A stretch of 64,000 nt of DNA from Ryuthela nishihirai (Eukaryota; Arthropoda; Arachnida; Araneae; Heptathelidae), in the NCBI GenBank assembly GCA_038380435.1, contig JAWZYU010000004.1, positions 24,526,001 to 24,590,000 on the forward strand, in the 5' to 3' direction. Under the pieces are notes generated by a model. The model was not told the origin of the DNA and searched no databases. It saw only the letters and a list, made by a program, of their open reading frames with translations. How positions within the stretch are numbered: the first letter of the stretch is position 1; each line of letters starts with the position of its first letter. Shown here piece after piece: positions 54,809-64,000 of this stretch. A program made the translations under genes and the position numbers.

Positions 54809-55600
54809 GAAAACTCAGAATATAGAGATTGATATATACACAGAATGAAACAAAGAAAGAAAGAATAAATGTAAATTGATGGCTTAACAGGGCAATTCAT
54901 ATTCTTACAAAGCTTCATTAGCGTTTACTAGACCAAACTGTATAGTGAGTTTGAATGAACCAAACTGATAAAATAAGTAAACTTATTTATTACGTAAAAT
55001 AAGTGTTTTACGAGAAATGTCAAAGAAATTGAATAATACAATTAACACACAAATAAACAATTTACTGGTGTCTAATTACAAATTAAAAACTAAAAATTAA
55101 ATCTTTTACCAACAATGCAAATAGAACTTTCGAAATTTCCGTTACGCGACATTCTAATTAACAAGTTATAGATCGCAAACATCTCAATTAAGGTCATGAA
55201 CTATTCAATATAAGAGTTTAATCAGTCAATTCTTACCAAATAACTACTTTACATTATTTAAAGCATACAAAAATACCCTTTTTATCTATTTCACGTACGA
55301 CACAACTTTATAGCTTAACTGTACCTTTTAGTGTCTGCCGATCTGCTGTTTACACCACTTGTATCAAGGATTGCACCTAACACTCTGTACACTTCATAAA
55401 AGCAATATGTTGACTGGAAACCATCTCTCCTTCAAACCCACAGACACATATGAAGTCACCACTACTATATCGCTCTTATATAAAAACTAGTAATTGACCA
55501 CTATTCAAACTCTGTCACTTCTCTTATTCAGATATCACGTGTTCTTCACATCACGTAGAGCCCCTCGTGAAAATACGTGTTTCCACTAGTAATGTGAATT
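54809..55600. other. Unassigned AT-rich DNA
   Basis: No supported gene or RNA. Confidence 0.35.
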
Positions 55601-55614
55601 AGCACGTAGTTTCA

Positions 55615-55985
55615 ATGTGAAACGCAAAACGTGTGCGCAGTTAGAACACAAAATTTTCGACCTGTTGCTAAGTGACATATTTGATAGCTCTGTACTATGA
55701 TGAGGTGATCAGAAAAGACCGAAAAGGTAACGATAGAGAAAACCATTTTCAAATTTGTGTACTGGTTTAGAATTTAGAGTTAAACTTATCATGTTGCGAA
55801 TTTTATATTTCGCTCAGATGATTGCGTTGCAATTTTTTTTTAATCAGCGGATCTATTTCATCTTTGAAAATGATGCGTAATTTCCCATGAGAAATCAGTG
55901 TACCGAATATCAAGATGTTCAAGGGTACAGTTCCAGACAAATTGCCGAAATAACGCTCTCGCAAACGCATAACGGCAATAGCAAA
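55615..55985 (+). repeat. Second copy of the interior of the 54000-54808 element
   Basis: AACACAAAATTTTCGACCTG, TGATCAGAAAAGACCGAAAA, ACTGGTTTAGAATTTAGAGT and AATCAGTGTACCGAATATCA align in order and orientation with 54275-54610. The terminal repeats were not found around this copy. Confidence 0.8.
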
Positions 55986-56370
55986 CAATGACGATTGCCG
56001 TTTCCTATAGGAATGGCATGGGAAATATTTTTGCTTCTAGCAAGTTCCCCTTTTGGAATTACGACTTAAAATTTGCCGCTGCAATTTGGATGACAATCTA
56101 AAACACTCTGTCAGATTTTAAGCTCTACCATGAATTCCCTATGAATTATGACCGCGAGAGACATTGCCTTTTATTATTATAGATTTATACTATGCATAAA
56201 TATTTCGATATCTCTAAATACCTCAGAATTATCCATTTTTTTTGTCTTATCAAAGAAGATGCATTCTCATTAAGCTACTAGGCTTAGAACACTTGTGTCA
56301 GTCCAAAAACTCTCTCTTACTAAGGTTTTTACCTTTTATTGTTTCTATGTATTTGATATATTCCCACTGG

Positions 56371-56612
56371 TGCCCGGATCTAGAAAATAATAAAGAGAGG
56401 GGGACAAGTGATGCAATCGAGCAGGAAAAGAAATAAAAATTGGGGGGGGGGGCAACAGACGGATTCCATTGCATTGTAACTTTTCCTCCTCCAATTCAAT
56501 AATTTCAATAAAAAATGCACAAGTTTAATAATTTTATGCTTCCATTGCCCTTACTAGCATTTTCGGGGGGGGGGGGGCATGCCTCCCTTGTCCCCTCGTA
56601 GAGCTGGCCCTG
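56371..56612. mobile_element. MITE, relative of 3668-4283
   Basis: Ends GCCCGGATCTAGAAAATAA and GAGCTGGCCCTG. Interior with a G run after the left end, CATTGCATTGTAACTTTTCC, and a second G run before the right end, as in the copy at 3668-4283. Confidence 0.6.
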
Positions 56613-56614
56613 TT

Positions 56615-58555
56615 TCCACTTATTTACTGTTTCCGAGGATACTTTCTAAAATCAGTCCCTCTAACAGAAGCATCATGAACTTCTTTATTGAAATCAACAG
56701 CACATTTTATTTCACGTACAGGTAGCATCCGATTATTACTTTTTCCACACACGCCAGCCATCTTGGATTGGTAATGAACGTGACAAGAGAGTAATTGCAA
56801 AAACAATGATTAGACAGTTCTAACTTTAGACTGATCGAATCCCTTCTTTATCTGCTCTTTGGATTGAGAAGCACTTTTGCTTGTCATCAAGAGTTTTCTG
56901 TTGCTTAATGAAGTCCTGAAACGAAATATGATGCATTAAGAATGGAACTCTAGACCAACCTAGGCAAACGAATTTCAAGCTTTCTCTTTTCTTTGGTATG
57001 CCACAGGGTCAGGATGGTCTTGACCACTATCACAACACGATGATTAAATATAAACACTAAAAATATAATTTTACACAGAAATTAAGTTATTAAACCATAT
57101 TTCAAATGCTACTAGAAGCGTAATAAAGATAAATTATATGATTAGGAGTATCCGAATTATCCTTGATTTGACCTTCTGTGGGCTCACTTCTTTTAATCCG
57201 TCACTTCGTGTAAGGTTGTTGCTCCTCATGAGAGCACACACGAATTGTCGTATCCATTGGTTATCAGACTCTGAAGAGTCATTTCACCTCTCTTAGTCTT
57301 TTTGTCTCATCAATAGGAGAGGCCTGGTTTACAGAGGTGTGTGGGGGGGGGGGAACCGCCATTACCCATAGCCCTGTGCTTTGAGGGCCCCGGAGACCAG
57401 ATCGGATGATAAAGACAATCATTTCTAACAGATGCCATCAACGTGGACTTGGCAGCTGCAGTAATAATCACTAATCATTGTGATAGCACTCAGCCAACGC
57501 GATCTTTGCAATGAACTGCGCTTGCTAAATATTAAAATCGGCCAAAGGAACCTGATCTTTACTGATCAAATAGAGGAAAATCTGTCACTTTAATGATAAA
57601 ACATTCGCAAAATCGAGTGGATTAGGATTACGATATCTACGAGAATATGTAAACGATTGCGAGTCATGCTGGGTTTTTTTTCCATCGGAGAATTGATACA
57701 ATTCTACATAATTAGACGATCTTGAATCCTTCGTGACTCGAGTAGAAGACTCGTGAAACATTTGTTGTGAGGTAGATAGAAATCTCCAAATGATAAAACT
57801 TCTTTTTTTACTGCGTACGAAGGTATAATTGTTCTGTACTTGGGATGTGGACTTCGAACATCACCTTCCCAATCCCAACTTCATCCCCTTTCTATCCCAG
57901 AACAGGAAATTTGGGCACTTAATGGGGGGGGGGGGGCAGAATTGACGAATTTCAAGTTCTGAATAGGATCACTGAGAATTTTATGTTTTAGTATCGTTTA
58001 GTATCCATTTATATTAGGCAACAAGCACCCAATTTTATGGTGGCTTCATTTTGAATCGCCATTAAGTGTCAGATGATTCATTAGGATGAACTTAATGTGC
58101 GATGAGATAAAAACTGCTCTAACAGCGTATCCAAAAGAGGGACTCTTCGCTGAGAAGAAATATTAATTAATGAGTGGATTTAATCAGAATTAAAAATTCT
58201 TTTGCTCTAAAGAAAATGGAACAGAAGATATTTGTGAGTGACCTCAAACCAACATGAGGAAAAAATCTAGATGTTCAAAGTAAGTGAAATTGCAAATGTG
58301 AAAGAGTTCTTTTATTTCTCCCAAGCCATCACTCCTACAACGAGCTTATCTGCAGCTTATGACTTATATTAAGATGATTTTTTGCACGTTGCGCTCATAA
58401 GCAAAAGTTAAGTTGCACATCGATTTTCTTTAATATTACGAAAATTATATGGAATTGAAAATCGAAAATTAATTGCTTCTGCGATATTATGTTGTGAATA
58501 ATGTAAATCAGCAGTAAAATCATTCAGACTCCATATATGCAAATGAACCATCATT
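56615..58555. other. Unassigned DNA
   Basis: No gene recognised. G runs at 57343-57352 and 57925-57936. Confidence 0.35.
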
Positions 58556-58565
58556 ATATATAATT

Positions 58566-59147
58566 AGGTGTACACTTCGATAAAACACTTAGGTCTACAC
58601 TTCGATAGCATATTACGCTGGAAGACACATACGAAAAAAAATCTGCGGAAGTTTAAGATTCCGCGCTTTGAAACTGCATATATTAAGATATACTTTAAAA
58701 ACCGAAACATGTTTAATAGTCTATAAAGCTATCTGTGAATCGATCATAAACTATGGTATAACAATTTACGGCACAACAAACTCAACAAACGTTAAAAAGA
58801 TTGAAGTAATTCCATCCTCAATCGCCAAAATCTCAATACCTGTCAATTACCGCACACATCTAACCGCAGCTAAAGAAAGGTTTCAATATTCAGATATCTT
58901 ATCCTTTCGAAATTTATACAAATACAACATAATAGTAAATAATATTTTTTATGATAAACATAAAGTAAAAATCCAACACGAAAAAAATACAAGACTGAAA
59001 CAAAAAAATTATTTTCTGTTACCAACTTTCAGAAACAACTATGGAAAATATAAAAGCAATTACAAAATAACATATACTTTTAACCTCTTACGAAGAGAAA
59101 TACTTTATATGAAATCTTTCTACTTTATTGATACACAAAATTAAAAG
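58566..59147 (+). pseudogene. LINE reverse-transcriptase C-terminal fragment
   Basis: A 158-codon frame (58668-59144) carries CESIINYGITIYG, the counterpart of the (L/I)TYG...WG motif of LINE ORF2 thumb regions. It is preceded in another frame by LRWKTHTKKNLRKFKIPRF, the usual segment just after the polymerase palm. Unlike 13930-14886, it has a long Lys/Asn-rich tail, so it is a different family. 5' truncated and frameshifted near 58665. Confidence 0.55.
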
Positions 59148-59149
59148 AT

Positions 59150-59975
59150 GTCCTAAAAAATAGATTCAAAGAAACAAACAAAACAAACAAAAACAATCAC
59201 TATAACCAACTGCTCAACTCAAAGAAACCGTACATAACTGAAGTAAAAAAAAAGAGATTTATTGTGTTTTACCTGGAAAAGATTTTCTATAGCGTAAAAT
59301 AGATTATTGTTAAGCGAGAAACCCGTAAATGTGAAATACCCTATACATAAATATATATATCACGAAATTCGCTTTTGAATTAGAAATTGTATTTTCTTAT
59401 CAATGTTTTATGTCATTAATTTCATTATTAAATATTATAATGTCCCATTTTCAATGTCAATATTAAATTCATCACATGCCAATGTCAAACAATATTAATG
59501 TCACATCAAATGAAAGAAGGCTAAACATACTGTTCTAACAAATTATAAATGTAAATATTCCATATTCTGCAGATAAGAATTAAGCTTTGCGAGTCACCTG
59601 TAACGATTGAATTTCCTTATACTATGATCAAAGAAGAATAAACAAAAATTAATAATTACAAACGGTGCTTACTCGTGTGTGCCTTAAATATCAAGAACTG
59701 CAAATTGCAGATTATTATTTCCTTACAATTGTCTGAAAGGCATCGTTTAAATGACTGATTCAGGTGGATGTCATTGGGAGACTGGCTAGTCTGAAACTAA
59801 CCTAGCCAGATGATTAAATGTGTCTCGAATGATGGTTTCCAGGCTATGGAGACAATTTCAAGATGCAGGTGATGTCGCTGGATAAAGAGTAAAAAATCAC
59901 GCCAGAGTCTTAACATCTCAGAATGACGGTATCTGTTAAATTCTAGGCCTCACAGAGTGCGAGCGACAGCTTCCA
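59150..59975. other. Unassigned AT-rich DNA
   Basis: Probably includes the 3' UTR of the LINE fragment. Nothing else recognised. Confidence 0.35.
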
Positions 59976-59977
59976 AA

Positions 59978-60025
59978 TTGGGGGCGGGGTTCGATCAGTC
60001 GGTAGCGCACCAGGCTCGTAATCTG
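59978..60025 (+). mobile_element. SINE-B head fragment
   Basis: GGGGGCGGGGTTCGATCAGT, CGGTAGCGCACCAGGCTCGT and AATCTG equal the SINE-B tRNA-like head up to the anticodon arm. It then stops at the AGTAGTTTG terminus of the next element. Confidence 0.75.
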
Positions 60026-60030
60026 CTGTT

Positions 60031-61260
60031 AGTAGTTTGTTCCCACCATACAGTATCCCCATTAATGCTTTCCCCCTATGACGTCACCTCCGGCCACGCA
60101 CCCTTATTAATATTCATAATTAATAATTAATTAAAAATTTCTCCCCCCTTATTAGGAAAACCTTTCCTTCCCCTTTTAACCGTGGCGCCATCTGGTGACT
60201 ATGAGGAGTACTATTTTCAGAAAAACCCCTATTTTAGTTCTAATTTCCCGATTTTTGACTCCCCTTTATTAAAACTTTCTCCCCTTATTAAAACCCCCTT
60301 CCTCCCCCCCTTTAACCCCTGGCGCCATTTGTGACTATGAAGAGTACTATTTTCGGAAAAACCCCTATTTAAGCTCTAATTTCCCGAATTTTGACTCCCC
60401 CTTATTAAAACCCTTTCCTCCCCCCCCCCTTTTAACCACTGGCGCCATCTGGTGACTATGAGGAGTACTATTTTCGGAAAAAACCCTATTTTAACTCTAA
60501 TTTCCCAATTTTTCAAGCCAACCCGTCATTAAAGACCTCTGGTTGACCCACCTATATTTTAAGCCCTCCTTCTCGAATAGTCCCGATTTTTCTTTATTTC
60601 AGACCCCCTGGTTGACCCCCCTATATTTTAAGCCCCCTTAATCTCCGAATAAGTCCCTTACCAACTAAACTTCGGGTGGCAACGATCAGTATATTGCATG
60701 GGTGGCAACCTCATGCAGAAAGGGATGATGCAAATCTCTAAATAATTGCAAAACTTTCGATAGCAGTCACTCACAGAAAATCAACTCCCAAAGTTGTATT
60801 ACCCATTTTTATTCCTTATTAATGAAACACTCATTAAAACCCCCTCCCCTTTATTAACCCCCCTTATCAGAAGTTCACTCTTATAAAACTTCACTGATCG
60901 CAAACTTCCATCCTTTTTACAAGTCCACTAAACTTAGAAAATCAACTCCCAAAGTTGTATTACCCATTTTTATTCCTTATTAATTAAACACTCATTAAAC
61001 CCTCCCCCTTCCCTTTATTAAACCCCCTTATCAAAAGTTCACTCTATTAAAACTTCACCAAACTCCTTTCGTGTCCACGTTCATCTGAAATTTGCCAAGT
61101 TCCGCTAAACTTTGGGTGGTAACCCCTCGCTGGATGGTTGATGCAATCCTTGAACAAGGTCCCCATATTTTGCGACTTTGACCTTCACTAGAAGAAGGAC
61201 TATCCCGCAGTAACTGTTTTAAAAGACTGTCCTGCAGAAAATATCATTGGGTAAAAAAAT
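60031..61260. mobile_element. Polinton-like relic sharing loop and outer-end sequences with the palindrome
   Basis: It starts AGTAGTTTGTTCCC, then ATCCCCATTAATGCTTTCCC and TATGACGTCACC, which parallel the palindrome loop. Three tandem units at 60184, 60321 and 60441 (GGCGCCAT, then GTGACTATGA, then AGTACTATTTTC) correspond to the loop's direct repeats. 60836-61060 repeats CCCTTTATTAA and CTTATCAGAAGTTC blocks of the outer arm. 61194-61240 (GGACTATCCCGCAG, AAAAGACTGTCCTGCAG) matches the promoter-proximal segment at 38026-38070. The polymerase is missing, so it is a deleted or scrambled relative. Confidence 0.65.
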
Positions 61261-61940
61261 TAATAAAAGGAGAAAAATCTGATTTAAAAATAAATTATTC
61301 GTATTTATGAAATGATATTGAGGTGTAAAATGGTCCATAGGGGTGACATATAAGACCACGCAACAGACGTTCGGTACCTCACCCAGGATCATGTTTTATT
61401 GATGGATCACTCTCAGCAGTGAAAAAATTTTCGAAGTCTCTAATATTTCATCTGTGGGAACAATCGCGCGGTACGATTTGACCTTCCATCAAATCATACA
61501 ACGGGGTTGCTTATCGATGGGTACAATCGGACTTTCATCATATCATGCGACACATAGATCTGGTGCAATCACTTATTAGTATGGGTTCAAGAGGACGAGT
61601 GCAGATGATGCCACAGTGTTTACATTTGGTGCCGATAAGAATGCACATTTAAATATTTACAACTCGGCAGTGGTCATTTATCGATGTCAGCAATCTCACA
61701 ATATAAATTTGATCTTACAACTTATCAGTCTGGGGGGTCAAGAGGACGGGTGCAGAGCGCGATGGTTTTTAACAAAAGTTATACGAAATAAAAAACTCCC
61801 CCGTTATGTGACATGGTTTAAAAATACTTATTACGGATGTATCCTCAGTACATGATGCAAACTCTTTCCTAGGAAGTAACGCTACTCGAAGAAAAATCAG
61901 CTATGGGAATAATCATTAATCAACAAGCGCTCGCACAGTT

Positions 61941-61976
61941 TATAAAAATCGGCTCTTTCACCGTTTATCGTCAGTT
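61941..61976 (+). promoter_or_regulatory. Candidate TATA/initiator promoter
   Basis: TATAAA at 61941-61946 and TCAGTT at 61971-61976 with the initiator A at 61973, 32 bp downstream. This is the same spacing as the palindrome promoters. It lies upstream of a small frame at 62094. Confidence 0.4.
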
Positions 61977-62093
61977 ACATGATTTTACAGGGTAAAGACT
62001 GCACAGCAGAATGCTATAGAAAGTAAGAATGCTAAAAGTAGAATTCATACGTTTCCATAAAAAAACTTTAGTTCCAACATGAGTTAAAGGAGT

Positions 62094-62321
62094 ATGGTTC
62101 GACTCACTTTGAGAAGAGCAGTCGCTCCGTCCAAAAGCCTAATGAGAAAGTTAAATAATGACATGACGAAATGTTCAGGACAACAGAAATCCCTTGTAGG
62201 GGACCTTCGGATCTTAAGTTATCGCGTTCTCCAAGGGATAACTGCTGATTTTACAAGGTCGTCATTGCAATTAAAGAATGTAGCGGTTACAGGGAGAATG
62301 GGATTTGAACTCGTACATTAG
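62094..62321 (+). other. Small basic open frame, unrecognised
   Basis: 75 codons beginning MVRLTLRRAVAPSKSLMRK, Arg/Lys-rich at the N-terminus, about 120 bp after a TATA/initiator pair and about 830 bp beyond the Polinton-like relic. It could be a remnant gene of that relic or chance. No family recognised. Confidence 0.25.
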
Positions 62322-62324
62322 TAA

Positions 62325-64000
62325 AGGGAACAATTGTTAATGTCATAAGAAATGTGTGACATACAATTCAGTGGAAAAACTTAATACGAAAATCTTTAGC
62401 ATTCTTCCCGGCGTCCTTTGTTAGGTGATAGTATTAACATCCTTATACGTTCTCACTTCAAATTTTCATATGACATTCGGGAGTTATCACTTAAGTTTCA
62501 ACTTTTATTTTTTCCAACCGCAATAATGCGCAGTTTCTGTGGAACACTGGAGACTTTGATGCAAAGGACGATCTTTCTCACACTAACGATACAACCATGC
62601 ACTAAAAAACAAACCTGGAACCCCATAGACAATAAAGATTTGAACTAAAAAGTCATTAAAACCGTGAATGGACTTATGTAAAACGTAATGTACTGAGCTT
62701 GACAACATTAATATAGATAGGGATCCTCGCTTGTTTTCTCTATACTATCATAAATTTAGAAACCTCGATGCTTGAGAAATTATCAAAGATGAATAGAGCT
62801 GTGTAAAGTTCTGACCACACAATCTTCTGAGTTCATTCTGCTGTAGATGTCTAATTCTGTCAGGATCACAAGGGATGTTTTACACATTCAAGGACTTTTT
62901 CTTACATTCGTTAATCAGAGTGTCTATCTACGCATCAGACTCATCATTACACTGACAAACTACCTATCCATAGGTTGTGTAAGCATTTAGGATGAAAAAT
63001 TGAATTCGCTTCTCTGTCATACAATCTCATAACTTAATTTTCAGATGCACGTTTCTTCATAGAATCGAAAACTCTCAATATCTATGCATTTCCTCACACA
63101 CATCTCGCAAGATAATTAAAGTTCAGTCACTGATTCATCTTCCCTATGTGTATATTTACTTTCTAATAAGCCATACTTTAACACCAAAGTAGGTAAATCG
63201 CAAGCATCATCAGAATATTACAGCTTACGTTGAAACTCTCACAACACCCTTTCAGTACTTTACTCCAACCGATACAGCTACAAGTTATGATAGCCAACAT
63301 CTATCTCATAGACAGTAGGTTAGTTACTTCTAACAAAGTGAAGGTTTGAAATCCATAGTAAGACATGAACGTTGTTTACCTGCCAAGATCCCGACATCCT
63401 CTCATCCCTTCTTCAGGGTTGTGTGAAAGGTAACTCTTAAGATAATTAGCTGCGTGAAGTCGTATTTATTTTTAAAGCAAAGATACACTGATTTCGAACT
63501 GACTCTTACATGCACGAACCTTCCATTTCCCAATGTATGAAAAGGGAAGTAGCACGAACAGTCATAGCGATTATAGTATGTTGACTGCATTAAATATGCT
63601 TCGAACGGAAAACAACAATATTTCCATGAAAGGTTGGGCCCCAGAATCGAGACCTAGCTTTGCATTCACTGACTTCAACCGCCGATGAAACGTAATGTAA
63701 GCTCTCTCGATGGTTATTTCAAGGTGCTATCTCTTTTCAGAGTTCCCGGCTCCCTTGTTACGTTTGAATAAGTGCATAAGTGTGGGTGAAGGTGGTTAGC
63801 TGCAGATACAAGTTTTTCGACAAAGAGAGGGTGTTTCACTACAATCTAACACGGAGATGTCTGTTTAGTTATTTTTCCCTATTTCTATACTAGTGTGGAA
63901 TTCTTAGAACAAGTAATACTATGTTCGTGTGAAAGTGGTTAGGGCAAACACAAGTTTTTTGATAATGTAATGTATCTTGTTTGGAAATAACACTGTCTAT
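62325..64000. other. Unassigned DNA
   Basis: Nothing recognised except a weak duplication of GTGAA.GTGGTTAG...ACAAGTTTTT near 63785-63820 and 63928-63962. Confidence 0.35.

Overview
The window reads as repeat-dominated, AT-rich eukaryotic nuclear DNA, most likely from an arthropod. The evidence is decayed Tc1, mariner, hAT and LINE coding fragments, a DUF4817-type arthropod transposon fragment, two tRNA-derived SINE families, and a Polinton-type DNA polymerase. A chelicerate (spider or relative) is my guess; nothing here proves it. No complete host gene is visible. The best host-coding candidate is one short possible exon near 40973-41175.

The centrepiece is a 13.4 kb near-perfect palindrome at 25279-38682. 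It begins AGTAGGGGG and ends CCCCCTACT. It is flanked by 6-bp near-identical duplications (GGCCTA/GGGCTA) and sits inside a decayed mariner transposon. A related uninterrupted copy of the target lies at about 39236-39350. Each ~6.5 kb arm carries a duplicated TATA/initiator promoter, a three-finger C2H2 protein and a protein-primed family-B DNA polymerase of Polinton/Maverick type. The arms diverge from a ~450 bp loop (31794-32246), which has its own AGTAGTTTG/CAAACTACT inverted ends. The left polymerase frame is open; the right one is broken by three nonsense changes and a frameshift. In both arms the zinc-finger and polymerase frames are contiguous and separated only by one TAA. No integrase, capsid, protease or ATPase gene is present, so this looks like a polymerase-only palindromic derivative. 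Sequences related to the loop and outer ends recur at 60031-61260, where they abut a truncated SINE.

Layout: 1-9000 holds SINEs, a hAT relic, MITEs and short tandem repeats. 9000-20600 holds a TIR element with a DUF4817 fragment, a Tc1 pseudogene split by a SINE, a LINE 3' end and a dense cluster of SINE-B copies, several with clear target-site duplications. 20600-25278 holds decayed hAT and mariner pieces. 25279-38682 is the palindrome. 38683-46600 holds the rest of the mariner, a hairpin MITE, a possible exon, a LINE 3' fragment and a GC-rich island. 46931-52945 is a 6 kb satellite of 30-bp units with higher-order repeats, flanked on both sides by SINE-A. 53700-59150 holds a long-TIR element, its relative, a MITE and a second LINE fragment. 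59978-61260 is the Polinton-like relic. The remainder is largely unassigned apart from a TATA/Inr promoter candidate at 61941.

All family names come from motifs read by eye. No database search was possible.
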